Positions 1-8,454 of a stretch of 64,000 nt of DNA are shown here, one piece after another. Both the position numbers and the translations under genes were made by a program. The first letter of the stretch is position 1, and each line of letters starts with the position of its first letter. Source of the DNA: a virus; IMG/VR virus record IMGVR_UViG_3300028827_000091, positions 1-64,000 of that record. One strand, given 5' to 3'. The notes below the pieces were generated by a model. The model was not told the DNA's origin and did no database searches. It saw only the letters and a program-made list of their open reading frames with translations.

Positions 1-438
1 ACAAGAGCAGAAATAAAATTCTCAAAATTCATTGATAAATTGCGAAAGAAGTTTTCTCGCATTTTCCGACAAGCACTCAGAACACAACTCATTCTCAAGA
101 ATATCATCACTGAAAATGATTGGGAAGAAATCAACGAAGGAATTCAATTCCGATATAACACTGATTCACATTTTGCTGAACTGAAAGAGAATGAGATTTT
201 GCAAGGGCGTCTAGAATTGCTAGGTGTTGTGGATGAATATGTTGGTCGTTATTTCTCAATCGAGCAAGTGCAAAAAGAAATTTTGAAACGAACTGATGAA
301 GAAATAAAGAAAATCAACAAAGAAATTGAACAAGAAAAGGATGAAGGCGACCTAGAACAAGATGCTGGCTCCGGTGATTTCAATGTTCCTGATTTTGGAA
401 ATCAAGGTGAACAACCGCCTTCACAAGAAAACTTGTAA
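1..438 (+). CDS. 20: Portal vertex protein gp20, C-terminal part
   Basis: The frame is open from base 1 without an upstream start, so this is the 3' part of a gene that begins before the window. The text LRTQLILKNIITENDW, then ELKENEILQGRLELL and a TDEEI-rich acidic tail, follows the C-terminal end of T4 gp20, the dodecameric portal through which DNA is packaged and to which the neck binds. The tail is glutamate, glycine and proline rich and probably flexible. It is followed by the T4-order core genes, protease, scaffold and capsid, which supports the call. About 145 residues are present. Confidence 0.9.
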   Translation, partial: TRAEIKFSKFIDKLRKKFSRIFRQALRTQLILKNIITENDWEEINEGIQFRYNTDSHFAELKENEILQGRLELLGVVDEYVGRYFSIEQVQKEILKRTDEEIKKINKEIEQEKDEGDLEQDAGSGDFNVPDFGNQGEQPPSQENL

Positions 439-441
439 ATT

Positions 442-449
442 CATAAATA
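442..449 (+). promoter_or_regulatory. Late promoter, CATAAATA
   Basis: CATAAATA lies 19 bases before the start of the small core gene. It differs from the T4 gp55-dependent late box TATAAATA only in the first base. It would drive the core, protease and scaffold genes late in infection. Confidence 0.75.
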
Positions 450-468
450 ATTGTTGGAGAGCAAAGAT

Positions 469-630
469 ATGAAAATCGAAGATTTGGCAGCAGAAATCAA
501 TTCTCCTTCAGCATTCACTGCTGGGATAAGCAAATTTCTTGACCAAAAAAGAGATGAATTCTTGAACAAAGAAAAAGAAAGAATAATGGGCATCACGAGT
601 CCTGCAGGAGATGAAGAAGATGGAACTTAA
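469..630 (+). CDS. Small prohead core protein, gp67-like
   Basis: This 53-residue ORF starts ATG at 469 behind TTGGAGAG and a late promoter. Nothing in the sequence alone proves its function. Its place between the portal gene and the gp68-like gene is exactly that of T4 gene 67, a small acidic prohead core protein. The composition fits: a short helix-prone N-terminus and an acidic end (AGDEEDGT). Its last codons overlap the next gene in another frame, suggesting translational coupling. It is shorter than T4 gp67 (80 residues), so the assignment rests on synteny. Confidence 0.6.
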   Translation: MKIEDLAAEINSPSAFTAGISKFLDQKRDEFLNKEKERIMGITSPAGDEEDGT

Positions 631-1426
631 AGATGTTCTTGATAGTGCAAGCAAATTCGCTAGAGCTATTGAAGAAGAATTAAATCAGCGCAAAGAAATG
701 GCAATTCTTGTAATTGAAGCTGAAATGTCTGATAAAGATGTTGAACTATCGTTTGATGAAAAGGATGTTGAGAAAGTTAAAGGCATTGCAGAAAAAGTCG
801 GAATTTCTTTCAAATTCGATGAAGATTCAAACACAATCGACATCACAGAAGAAGATGAAACAAAACTCGACGCTTTCTTCGAAGAGTTAGACAAAGAAGG
901 AATTGAATATGTAGATGAATCTGGTGATTCTGAAGAAGAAGATTCTACTGAAACTGTCACTGAAAGTGACCTCGAAGAAGCAAAAAAATGGATTAAAACA
1001 AATCCTGCCGAAAAAGGAAAATATGAAGGAAAGACACTTGAAGATTTAGAAAAGATGAAGGCAGATTTGATTAAGTCTAATGATAAACTTCAAGCGCAAG
1101 GCAAGAAGGTTCCTAAAGAAAATATCGAAAAAATGGCGGAACTCAATTTTGCCATCAGAGCTAAAAAAGGACACGGTTTCAAGAATGAAGAAGAAGCAGC
1201 AGAGGATGAAGAATTTGTTCTAGAAATTGCGAAACTTCGCAAGCACACATCTGCTGCTGAAAAATTGAAGCATAAAAAAGAATATCGCAAAAATCGAGCA
1301 AAAATCAAACTCAAACAGAAGAGATATCGCAAAACAGCAAAATTCAAAAGATTGATGAAGAAGTCAAAGAGAATGGCTCGTCAAGGAAGAACTGCTACTG
1401 GTCGCAGACAAGTCAAGAGGATATAG
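620..1426 (+). CDS. Prohead core protein, gp68-like
   Basis: The protein is about 268 residues. An ATG also exists at 611, but AGGAG at 606-610 abuts it and sits 9 bases before the ATG at 620, so 620 is the better start. The first half is very acidic (repeated EEE, DEE and ESD runs). The C-terminal 60 residues are strongly basic (KHKKEYRKNRAKIKLKQKR and onward), the type of tail seen in T4 gp68, a minor scaffold core protein. It overlaps the preceding small core gene. The acidic-then-basic polarity suits a scaffold component that is degraded by the prohead protease. It is roughly twice the T4 length. Confidence 0.6.
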   Translation: MELKDVLDSASKFARAIEEELNQRKEMAILVIEAEMSDKDVELSFDEKDVEKVKGIAEKVGISFKFDEDSNTIDITEEDETKLDAFFEELDKEGIEYVDESGDSEEEDSTETVTESDLEEAKKWIKTNPAEKGKYEGKTLEDLEKMKADLIKSNDKLQAQGKKVPKENIEKMAELNFAIRAKKGHGFKNEEEAAEDEEFVLEIAKLRKHTSAAEKLKHKKEYRKNRAKIKLKQKRYRKTAKFKRLMKKSKRMARQGRTATGRRQVKRI

Positions 1427-1427
1427 A

Positions 1428-1670
1428 ATGAAAACTTTTGACGAATATTTGAAAGAAAAACCAGTCAATGAAGAAAAATTTCGTTGGAGAACATTCCTGA
1501 AACGAATGTATCGTATTCAAGACGAAATAGATAAACTCGAGAATGATTTGGTTGATTATGAAGACAAAGGTTTCAAAAATCCTAGAAAAAAGGCATTCTA
1601 TAAGGCTCTTGCTGATTTCAAAAAAGAACTCGAAGCACTAAAAACTGATGCAAGGAAAAATCAAGAATGA
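1428..1670 (+). CDS. Small protein with capsid-targeting-like N-terminus
   Basis: This is an 80-residue charged, helical protein of unknown function. It begins MKTFDEYLKE and is followed by K. This fits the pattern MxxFxxYLxE shared with five other proteins in this window, and resembles the T4 internal-protein leader MKTYQEFIAE that targets proteins to the prohead and is cut after L/I-x-E by protease gp21. It starts two bases after the gp68-like stop and overlaps the next gene by four bases (ATGA). Placement inside the head operon supports a packaged internal protein. That role is inferred, not shown. Confidence 0.65.
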   Translation: MKTFDEYLKEKPVNEEKFRWRTFLKRMYRIQDEIDKLENDLVDYEDKGFKNPRKKAFYKALADFKKELEALKTDARKNQE

Positions 1671-2464
1671 GAAACTTTAACGACTACCTCAATGAAAATT
1701 TAGGCAACCTAAAATTTCTAGGGAAGAAATGGGCGACACCACTAATTAACAACGTCAATGTTTCTGGAAAAGATTCAAAAGTCACAAAATTAGGTGTAGT
1801 TAAGAATTTTAACAAACTGAACAGTTTTGTCAACAAAGAAGTCGCGAAAGATAAAGAGCTCTATCATATATTTCCTATCGCTCTTGCCGTAAGGGACACT
1901 AATGGAAAGGTTCTTGCTGTCGTTTGGCGATATGGAAACGAAAGAAAATGGACTGGTTATACATTATTGAAAGTTCCTGGAATAGGTCCGGGCAAGAAAG
2001 AAATAACAATTAACTTCGAAGGCAAGCTGAATGACCTATGGGACAAGATTGAAAATATGTTGCCTGACGGAAAAGCAGAAATTCGCCTAGTGAGTCCTGA
2101 CCCAGTTAGGATAGAAAAGCGCAAAGAAAGAGCAATGCTTAATGCTTTTAGTGATAAAAACTTCGACAAAAGTTATTGGGGAGAAATCGAACCAAAATTT
2201 GAAAAAGAAAAAGTTCGCAAAGCATTGCGTAATCTCGGATTCGTTGCAAGAAAAGAAAGAGATATCGATGATGCTTGGAAATTCTATATGCAAGATGTTC
2301 AAGAACATTTTGATAACGGTATTGGCTTTCGTCCTGACCCTAAAAACCTCTTCTCAAAAATTGATGATTATCTTGCCGTAGGACGTAGCCTTGATAGATT
2401 GCGTGGTAGCGGCACAATTTCGTACAGTGAAGTAAAAGATATTGTAAGAACACTCAAGAGCTAA
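1667..2464 (+). CDS. Putative internal head protein, 265 aa
   Basis: It starts ATG at 1667 inside the ATGA overlap with the previous gene. The N-terminus MRNFNDYLNE fits the same MxxFxxYLxE leader as its neighbour, so gp21 cleavage after residue 10 is predicted. The rest is a basic alpha/beta protein with no family I recognise. The segment IFPIALAVRDTNGKVLAVVWRYG looks like a beta-hairpin core. It sits directly before the protease gene, a position where T4 has no large gene. It could be an injected effector or an additional core component. Confidence 0.65.
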   Translation: MRNFNDYLNENLGNLKFLGKKWATPLINNVNVSGKDSKVTKLGVVKNFNKLNSFVNKEVAKDKELYHIFPIALAVRDTNGKVLAVVWRYGNERKWTGYTLLKVPGIGPGKKEITINFEGKLNDLWDKIENMLPDGKAEIRLVSPDPVRIEKRKERAMLNAFSDKNFDKSYWGEIEPKFEKEKVRKALRNLGFVARKERDIDDAWKFYMQDVQEHFDNGIGFRPDPKNLFSKIDDYLAVGRSLDRLRGSGTISYSEVKDIVRTLKS

Positions 2465-2475
2465 AGGTGAAAAAT

Positions 2476-3126
2476 ATGCTTTTAATCACAGAATATCTAG
2501 AAGATACAACTTCTGTAATACAAGAGGAAAAGAATGGTAAGAAAAACCTCTATATAGAGGGAATCTTTATGCAGGCCGAGCAGAAAAACCGAAACGGAAG
2601 AATCTATCCTCGGTCAATTCTTGAATCAGAAGTGAATAGATATGTTAATGAATATGTGAAAACGAATCGAGCTCTTGGTGAACTTAATCACCCTCAGAGT
2701 CCTGTCGTAGACCCAGAAAGAGCATCTCACCGAATCACAGAGTTAAGGTCAGAAGGAAACAATTTCATTGGCAAAGCTCTCGTTCTTGATACACCAATGG
2801 GAAACATTGTTCGTGGTCTTATTGAAGGTGGAACAAGAATGGGCGTGTCTTCTCGTGGACTAGGCACACTGAAAGCCAGAAAAGATGGTGTCAATGAAGT
2901 TCAGAAGGATTATAGATTCATCTGTGTTGATGTTGTTTCCGACCCTTCAGCTCCAGATGCTTTCGTCAACGGTATTATGGAAGGCCATAACTGGATTTAT
3001 GATAACGGAAGATTAGTCGAACAACAGGCAGAAAAAGTTTACAAACTAATCAAAAAGACGCCAAAAGCGAAACTCGCAGAAGTTCAAGCAAAAGCATTCG
3101 AAGAATTTATCAATTCTTTGGCGTAG
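2476..3126 (+). CDS. 21: Prohead protease gp21
   Basis: This serine protease of the herpesvirus-protease fold degrades the scaffold and trims head proteins. The conserved text LYIEGIFMQAE, ALGELNHP (catalytic His, residue 72 from this start) and GVSSRGLG (catalytic Ser at 125/126), then DPSAPDAF, matches T4 gp21 closely. A GTG at 2467 is in frame, but AAAGG at 2463-2467 is spaced for the ATG at 2476. The N-terminus MLLITEYLED resembles the leader on putative substrates and may mark self-cleavage. Length, about 216 residues, is normal. Confidence 0.95.
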   Translation: MLLITEYLEDTTSVIQEEKNGKKNLYIEGIFMQAEQKNRNGRIYPRSILESEVNRYVNEYVKTNRALGELNHPQSPVVDPERASHRITELRSEGNNFIGKALVLDTPMGNIVRGLIEGGTRMGVSSRGLGTLKARKDGVNEVQKDYRFICVDVVSDPSAPDAFVNGIMEGHNWIYDNGRLVEQQAEKVYKLIKKTPKAKLAEVQAKAFEEFINSLA

Positions 3127-3137
3127 AACAACAAAAT

Positions 3138-3145
3138 CATAAATA
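3138..3145 (+). promoter_or_regulatory. Late promoter before scaffold gene
   Basis: CATAAATA lies 39 bases upstream of the scaffold start, matching the late box seen at nine other sites in the window. The leader carries AGAAGGAG as ribosome site. Confidence 0.75.
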
Positions 3146-3183
3146 TAAAAAATAAAGACTAGATTTACAGAAGGAGAAAAAGA

Positions 3184-4089
3184 ATGCGCTTTAAGTGTCC
3201 GGAATGTGAAGCAGAAATGAGTCTTAAGGAAGACAAGCATTTGTGCGAATCTTGCGGCAAGGAAATCACACTTGATGAAGCAAAAACTCTGTTTGAAGAA
3301 GGTGGTCTTATCGGAATCGTAGAAGAGAGCGAAGCTGATGAAATCCTTGAAAATGCAAACAAAGATGAAGATATCGTTGTGACTAACCTTGACGAAGACA
3401 TTGCTGCTCTAACAGAAGGCGAAAAACTCTCAGAAGAATTCAAAGAAAAGGCAGCAACAATCATTGAAGCTGCTGTGACTTCTCGAGTTGCTGCTGCTAA
3501 GAAAGAGCTCGTAGAAGAATACGACAATATTCTGAAAGAAGCTATCGAAAAAGAAAAAGAAGAACTCACCAAAGAAATTGACGGTTATCTTGACTATGTT
3601 GTTAGCGAATGGATTGAGAACAATCGTCCTGCGGTTGAATCAGGAATCAAAGCTAAAATGAACGAATCGTTCGTTGAAGGTTTGGCAGAATTGCTCAAAG
3701 AGCACTATGTCAAAGTTCCAGAAGACCGTTGGGATATTGTAGAAGGTCTAAATTCAAAAGTCGAAGAATTAGAAGAAAAACTCGATTCTGAAATTGAATC
3801 AGCAATTTCTTTAAAGTCTGAACTTTTTGAAGCTCAGAAGAAACTTGCTTTTGTTGAACTGACCGAAGGTCTTGCCGACACTCAGGTCGAGAAACTGGCA
3901 GAACTGACTGAGAATGTAGAAGCTGAAAACCTTGAAGAATACAAGGAAAAAGTAACTACAATCAAAGAAAGTTATTTCAAGAAAGACGGTAAAACCGATG
4001 ACCTTGAAGAAAAGGACACAAACACTGGAAATCCAGGAAATAGTGACCTAATGGCAGAAACACTTCGTCTGCTTAACGCTGGAAAGTAA
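3184..4089 (+). CDS. 22: Scaffold core protein gp22 with an N-terminal zinc ribbon
   Basis: Main prohead scaffold. The 301-residue protein is glutamate rich and coiled-coil-like from about residue 60 on, lies between protease 21 and capsid 23, and is close to the T4 gp22 length (269). A strong AGAAGGAG site precedes the ATG. An unusual part is the first 30 residues: C5-x2-C8 and C21-x2-C24 in a CPEC...CESCG arrangement, a classic zinc-ribbon pattern that T4 gp22, as I know it, does not have. The C-terminal LMAETLRLLNAGK resembles the end of other gp22 proteins. Function is from synteny and composition. Confidence 0.85.
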   Translation: MRFKCPECEAEMSLKEDKHLCESCGKEITLDEAKTLFEEGGLIGIVEESEADEILENANKDEDIVVTNLDEDIAALTEGEKLSEEFKEKAATIIEAAVTSRVAAAKKELVEEYDNILKEAIEKEKEELTKEIDGYLDYVVSEWIENNRPAVESGIKAKMNESFVEGLAELLKEHYVKVPEDRWDIVEGLNSKVEELEEKLDSEIESAISLKSELFEAQKKLAFVELTEGLADTQVEKLAELTENVEAENLEEYKEKVTTIKESYFKKDGKTDDLEEKDTNTGNPGNSDLMAETLRLLNAGK

Positions 4090-4106
4090 TTGAAGAAACG
4101 GCTTTC

Positions 4107-4114
4107 TATAAATA
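4107..4114 (+). promoter_or_regulatory. Late promoter for major capsid gene
   Basis: TATAAATA is a perfect T4 late consensus. It sits 48 bases upstream of the capsid ATG, whose leader carries AAGGAG. Confidence 0.85.
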
Positions 4115-4161
4115 ATAACAATACACTTGATTAACACAAATTACTAAGGAGAATAAAAGGT

Positions 4162-5409
4162 ATGTCTAATCAGCCACTATTGTCTGAAGAAGTAAAGCAG
4201 AAGTGGGAACCTGTAATCAATGCTGAAGGTGTTGAACCTATCAAGAACAACACCATCAAGAATGCAACAATCCGTCTGCTTGAAAATACAGAAAAAGCTG
4301 CTCTCGAAGAGAGCACAAACACTGGCAATATGCTTGCTGGTGGCGGTCAGGGCTTTGACCCAATCTTGATTTCAATGGTTCGTCGCACAATGCCATCTCT
4401 CATTGCTCACGATATCATCGGCGTTCAGCCAATGAGCGGACCTACAGGTCTTATCTTTGCAATGAAGGCACACTACACCGGCGACCCACAAACAGGCGCA
4501 GAAGCATTTGGTACATCTGCACCTGACGAAACCTTCACTGGTGATGGCGCAGGTAACGCTGCACTGACAACAGACGGTGAACAACTCGGCGTGGATTCAG
4601 CGGTTAACACTGCTGATGCTGGCGTTGCTCAGGACCCAGTGTTCCAGACCAACCCTTGGCCAGAAATGTCATTCAGCATCGAGAAGCAGTCTGTGACAGC
4701 AGGAACTCGTGCGCTGAAAGCAAAATACACAATCGAACTTGCTCAGGACCTCAAAGCAATCCACGGTATGGATGCAGAGGCAGAGCTTGCTAACATTCTT
4801 TCAACAGAAGTCGTTGGCGAAATCAACCGCGAAATCATTTCTAAGCTGCGTTCTCAGGCACGCACCGGTGCACAGAACACAAATGTTCCTGGCACATTCG
4901 ATATGACTGGCGGCGCAAACGACGACACAGATGGTCGTTGGGAAATTGAAAAATATAAGAATCTGTATATGCAGATTGTTCGTGAAGCATCTACTATTGC
5001 TACACAGACACGTCGTGGTGTAGGTAACTTCATCATTTGTTCACCAATCGTAATGGCAGCTCTTGAGCAGGCAACCAAGCTCGACACTGCTGCAATCACA
5101 GGCACTCTGCAAGGAGACTTTGTTGGTGCTACATTTGCTGGTGTTCTTGGTGGTCGCTTCAAAGTGTATGTTGACCCATATGCTGCATCAGACTTTGTGA
5201 CTGTAGGCTACAAAGGCGCGAACGTTTATGATGCTGGTATGTTTTATTGCCCATATGTGCCATTGCAGATGATGAAAGCTGTCGGTGAAGAAGACTTCCA
5301 GCCTCGTTTGGGAATGAAGACTCGTTATGGAATCGCTTACAACCCATTTGTTAGCGGTACAGCAGGTCAGAATGATTATTACCGTGATTTTGCAGTTGTA
5401 GGAATCTAA
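4162..5409 (+). CDS. 23: Major capsid protein gp23
   Basis: The 415-residue protein carries the T4 gp23 signature MVRRTMPSLIAHDIIGVQPM followed by SGPTGLIFAMKAHY near residues 73-106, and the C-terminal NPFVSGTAGQNDYYRDFAVVGI type ending. It self-assembles into capsid hexamers on the scaffold. A likely gp21 cleavage site is LEE|S after residue 50 (context KAALEESTNTG), where T4 is cut after IAE. It is about 100 residues shorter than T4 gp23. Codon use here is richer in G and C than in neighbours, as expected for the most highly expressed gene. A strong terminator follows. Confidence 0.97.
   Translation: MSNQPLLSEEVKQKWEPVINAEGVEPIKNNTIKNATIRLLENTEKAALEESTNTGNMLAGGGQGFDPILISMVRRTMPSLIAHDIIGVQPMSGPTGLIFAMKAHYTGDPQTGAEAFGTSAPDETFTGDGAGNAALTTDGEQLGVDSAVNTADAGVAQDPVFQTNPWPEMSFSIEKQSVTAGTRALKAKYTIELAQDLKAIHGMDAEAELANILSTEVVGEINREIISKLRSQARTGAQNTNVPGTFDMTGGANDDTDGRWEIEKYKNLYMQIVREASTIATQTRRGVGNFIICSPIVMAALEQATKLDTAAITGTLQGDFVGATFAGVLGGRFKVYVDPYAASDFVTVGYKGANVYDAGMFYCPYVPLQMMKAVGEEDFQPRLGMKTRYGIAYNPFVSGTAGQNDYYRDFAVVGI
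5226..5242 (+). repeat. 17-bp direct repeat, copy 1 inside capsid gene
   Basis: TTATGATGCTGGTATGT occurs within the 3' part of the capsid gene and again, exactly, at 5473-5489 just before the first homing-endonuclease gene. A 17-bp exact match 247 bases away is not expected by chance. Confidence 0.85.
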
Positions 5410-5429
5410 GTTAATTCCTAAATATTGAT

Positions 5430-5460
5430 GAAAGGCGCTCGAAAGGGCGCCTTTCTTTTT
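5430..5460 (+). terminator. Rho-independent terminator after capsid gene
   Basis: GAAAGGCGC at 5430-5438 pairs perfectly with GCGCCTTTC at 5447-5455, with an 8-base loop, followed by a T run. This is a GC-rich stem with a U tract, placed 20 bases after the gp23 stop. Confidence 0.9.
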
Positions 5461-5472
5461 GCTCTCAAAGGA

Positions 5473-5489
5473 TTATGATGCTGGTATGT
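5473..5489 (+). repeat. 17-bp direct repeat, copy 2 before homing gene
   Basis: Exact second copy of the capsid-gene 17-mer at 5226-5242, lying between the capsid terminator and the homing gene start. It may be a remnant of the recombination that placed the endonuclease gene here. Confidence 0.85.
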
Positions 5490-5501
5490 ATATATACTAT
5501 T

Positions 5502-6902
5502 ATGGTAAACAAGGCAAAAGAATTATTGATAAGGAAAGACGGTAGAATCAACACAAGAAAAGTGATGAATGATTTTGCTTGGCTACGAAAGAACCACAAA
5601 TCAGTATATGATGACATTTTCGCCAAGACAGATTTTCTCGACAACAGCACAGACCAAAAAACACGGCTCTATGCGTACTTCAATAATTACACCGAGCCAC
5701 AAGAATGTGTTGTTTGTGGTCAAAAACATTTTCGATATATCAGAGAAACAAATACAATTTCAGATTGCTGTTCGATTCAGTGTAGTCTGAAAAACCCTCA
5801 TCGAGCAGAAAAAATAAGTAGAACAAAAATAGAAAAGTTTCATCGAGGACACTGGCGAGATGAAATATTGGCAGATGCAGAAAAACTAGAAAAATATATC
5901 ATCGAACAGGCAGAGAAAAATCCGCATAAAGCTGCAAGACAAATGGGAGTGACGCCAAGAATCATATTGAATAGAGTACATTTATATAATTTGCAACACC
6001 TTCTTCACAATTCATATTTTATACCCGATTCTTCTAGTAGAGGAGAAAACGAAATTGTCGATTTTCTCAAGAGTGAACTCGGATTGAATGATATTGAAAC
6101 CAGAAATCGAACAATTTTATCTGATAATAAAGAATTAGACATATACATTCCATCATTGAATGTGGCTATAGAATTTGATGGTGTGTTCTGGCATTGTGAA
6201 GAAAACGGCAAAGACAGGTATTATCACTTATCGAAAACAAATGAATGTGAAATGAAAGGAATTCAACTGTTTCACATTTTCGACAACGAATGGAATAATC
6301 CAACAAAGAAAGAAATATGGAAATCTCTCTTGCAACACAAAGCAAACAAATCTCAAACAAAGATTTATGCACGCAACTGTTCGATTATCAAAAATATCAA
6401 CAATACTTTCAAGAACGAATTTTTACTGAATAATCATTTGCAAGGGAAAGATAATTCAAATATCATCTATGGATTATGTGACGGGAAGGAAATCGTTGCA
6501 ATGATGTCCTTTGTCAAGTCTCGATTTACGCAAAAATATGATTGGGAATTGAGTAGGTTTTGCAGCAAGAACAACTATTCTATTGTCGGTGCAGCAAGCC
6601 GACTATTGGAATCGTTCAAGAAAGACTACGGTGGCACAATCGTCTCTTATGCAAATCGTAGATGGAGTCAAGGAAACCTATATAGAAAACTTGGTTTTTC
6701 ATATTCACACACCTCAAAGCCAAATTATTTCTACACAAAAGATTTTATCTGTCTAGAATCACGCCACAAATACCAAAAACACAAACTGAAAGAACTTCTT
6801 TCGTCATATGATGAATCATTGACAGAAAATGAAAATATGAAGAAGAATGGCTTCTATAGAATATGGGATTGTGGAAATCTTGTTTTTGCTCTTTTTAATT
6901 GA
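5502..6902 (+). CDS. Homing endonuclease, EDxHD/Vsr-like, with zinc finger and GNAT-like tail
   Basis: The frame is open from ATG 5475, but 5502 is preferred because TATATACTATTATG here is identical to the start region of the second homing gene. The 466-residue protein has a Cys cluster (CVVC...CC...C), a helix-turn-helix-like stretch, then a nuclease core: ENEIVDF, ELDIYIPSLNVAIEFDGVFW and LFHIFDNEW supply the E, D, H and D of the EDxHD homing family. A C-terminal half (LQGKDNSN, WELSRFC, YANRRWSQGNLYRKLGF) looks like a GNAT fold, and the end FYRIWDCGN is typical of these phage enzymes. It is free-standing next to the capsid gene, its probable target. Confidence 0.85.
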   Translation: MVNKAKELLIRKDGRINTRKVMNDFAWLRKNHKSVYDDIFAKTDFLDNSTDQKTRLYAYFNNYTEPQECVVCGQKHFRYIRETNTISDCCSIQCSLKNPHRAEKISRTKIEKFHRGHWRDEILADAEKLEKYIIEQAEKNPHKAARQMGVTPRIILNRVHLYNLQHLLHNSYFIPDSSSRGENEIVDFLKSELGLNDIETRNRTILSDNKELDIYIPSLNVAIEFDGVFWHCEENGKDRYYHLSKTNECEMKGIQLFHIFDNEWNNPTKKEIWKSLLQHKANKSQTKIYARNCSIIKNINNTFKNEFLLNNHLQGKDNSNIIYGLCDGKEIVAMMSFVKSRFTQKYDWELSRFCSKNNYSIVGAASRLLESFKKDYGGTIVSYANRRWSQGNLYRKLGFSYSHTSKPNYFYTKDFICLESRHKYQKHKLKELLSSYDESLTENENMKKNGFYRIWDCGNLVFALFN

Positions 6903-6933
6903 TTTTCAGCCTAACTTCTGACTATATACTATT

Positions 6934-8439
6934 ATGTATTCTAAATCTGTTCGCCAATTCGCAAAAAAATATCAATCAAAATCAGCAAACGCTTTCATAC
7001 GATTAACTGAAAGTGTATCGTTACTTAAAAAAGAAACAAAATGGTTAGATGAATTAAATCCATCATTAAAATTTCGAATTCTTTGTGTCGTAAATAATTT
7101 AGAAGAAATTCCTAAATGCAAACATTGCAATAATAATACGTCAATTGAGAAAAGCTATAAATTATCTTTCAATAAATTTTGTTCTGAAGCCTGCAGAAAA
7201 AATTATCGTAAAAAAGAAACTATTTCAAACAGAAAAAATAATAAAAAATTGAACGATAGTGATTGGTTATATTCTGCTCGTATTGAAAAGCGAATGTCAT
7301 TAGAAAATATAGCCGATATCTTAAATGTTCCAGTATATGCAGTAAAAGAGCACATCAAAAAATATAATATACCTGAGGTTAAATATAATGAAAGCGACTC
7401 TTTAACTAGAACAATTCTATCTTCGAAAGAAAAAATGAAAGAACTCTATGAAAGCAAGGACATCCGCACAATAGCTGATGAATTCGGAGTGTCAAATTAT
7501 TGCATCTGGTACTGGTTGAGGAAACATAATATAGAGCCAAAAGCCTCTAATGGGTATCCACGAAAAGTAAAGAAAATAAGCAACGAAGAAGAAGAGCTTG
7601 TTAATTTTCTTCGAGAGATTTACAATGGCGAAATCATAACATCTGATAGGTCATTGCTAAAAGGTTCAGAGATTGATATTGTCATACCTGATTTGAAAAT
7701 GTGCTTTGAATACAACGGATTATATTGGCACAGTGAGAAATACAAAGATAAGAATTATCATTCAAACAAAACAAAAGAAGCAAAGAAGCAAGGATATACA
7801 CTATATCATATTTTTTCTGATGATTGGAATTTGAAGAATAAAATATGGAAAAGCAGAATAAAGCATCTACTTGGTGTGACCGAACACAAAATTTATGCGA
7901 GAAAATGCGTAGTCAAAGAGATTAGTTCTCAAATCAAAAATAAATTCTTAGAAGAAAACCATTTGCAAGGGAAAGATAAATCATCTTTCCGATTTGGATT
8001 ATTCTTCAACAATGAACTTGTTGCTGTTATGACTTTTGGCAAATCACGATTCAATAGAAATATCGATTGGGAACTTGTACGATATGCGTGCCTAAATAAT
8101 CATTCAATTGTAGGAGGATTCTCAAAACTTCTGACGGCAGCACGAAAAAAACTAAAGAATGGAACAATTGTCACATATGCAGATAATTCGTATTCTGATG
8201 GTAATGTGTATCTTACTAATGGTTTCGTTGCTATTGCATCTTATCCAGCAGGATACAAATATACGAAAGATATGATGAAACGTGAAAACAGATTAAATTT
8301 CACAAAGCAACGCCTCAAAGCCAAATATAAAGATAAGAATTTTGCAGGAATGACTGAAAAGGATATATGTGAATCTCTAGGATACACACGAATTTGGGAT
8401 TGTGGCACAACAACCTATGTCTTGGACAATTCTATATAG
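6934..8439 (+). CDS. Second homing endonuclease, paralogue of the first
   Basis: The 501-residue protein has the same plan as its upstream neighbour: a CKHC...CSEAC zinc finger near residues 55-90, two helix-turn-helix segments (SLENIADILNVPVYAVKEHI; TIADEFGVSNYCIWYWLRKH), the nuclease core GSEIDIVIPDLKMCFEYNGLYW...LYHIFSDDW, and a GNAT-like tail (LQGKDKSS, YADNSYSDGNVYLTNGF) ending in YTRIWDCG. The two proteins are clearly related but diverged, so this is not a recent duplication. The start ATG 6934 lies in TATATACTATTATG as in the first copy. It would act in the host cytoplasm to copy itself into co-infecting genomes. Confidence 0.85.
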   Translation: MYSKSVRQFAKKYQSKSANAFIRLTESVSLLKKETKWLDELNPSLKFRILCVVNNLEEIPKCKHCNNNTSIEKSYKLSFNKFCSEACRKNYRKKETISNRKNNKKLNDSDWLYSARIEKRMSLENIADILNVPVYAVKEHIKKYNIPEVKYNESDSLTRTILSSKEKMKELYESKDIRTIADEFGVSNYCIWYWLRKHNIEPKASNGYPRKVKKISNEEEELVNFLREIYNGEIITSDRSLLKGSEIDIVIPDLKMCFEYNGLYWHSEKYKDKNYHSNKTKEAKKQGYTLYHIFSDDWNLKNKIWKSRIKHLLGVTEHKIYARKCVVKEISSQIKNKFLEENHLQGKDKSSFRFGLFFNNELVAVMTFGKSRFNRNIDWELVRYACLNNHSIVGGFSKLLTAARKKLKNGTIVTYADNSYSDGNVYLTNGFVAIASYPAGYKYTKDMMKRENRLNFTKQRLKAKYKDKNFAGMTEKDICESLGYTRIWDCGTTTYVLDNSI

Positions 8440-8442
8440 AGG

Positions 8443-8450
8443 CATAAATA
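8443..8450 (+). promoter_or_regulatory. Late promoter abutting the tube-like gene
   Basis: CATAAATA ends only four bases before the ATG of the following gene. With T4 spacing the transcript would begin at or next to the start codon, giving a leaderless late mRNA. Confidence 0.65.
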
Positions 8451-8454
8451 AAAT

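Noticed and set aside
685-1347. Serine- and phenylalanine-rich minus-strand ORFs opposite the gp68-like gene
   Set aside because: Mirror frames of a lysine/glutamate-rich gene; such shadows recur opposite most acidic genes here.
5475-5501. Upstream start of the first homing gene at 5475
   Set aside because: This part is the 17-bp capsid duplicate, and the second homing gene starts at the equivalent of 5502.
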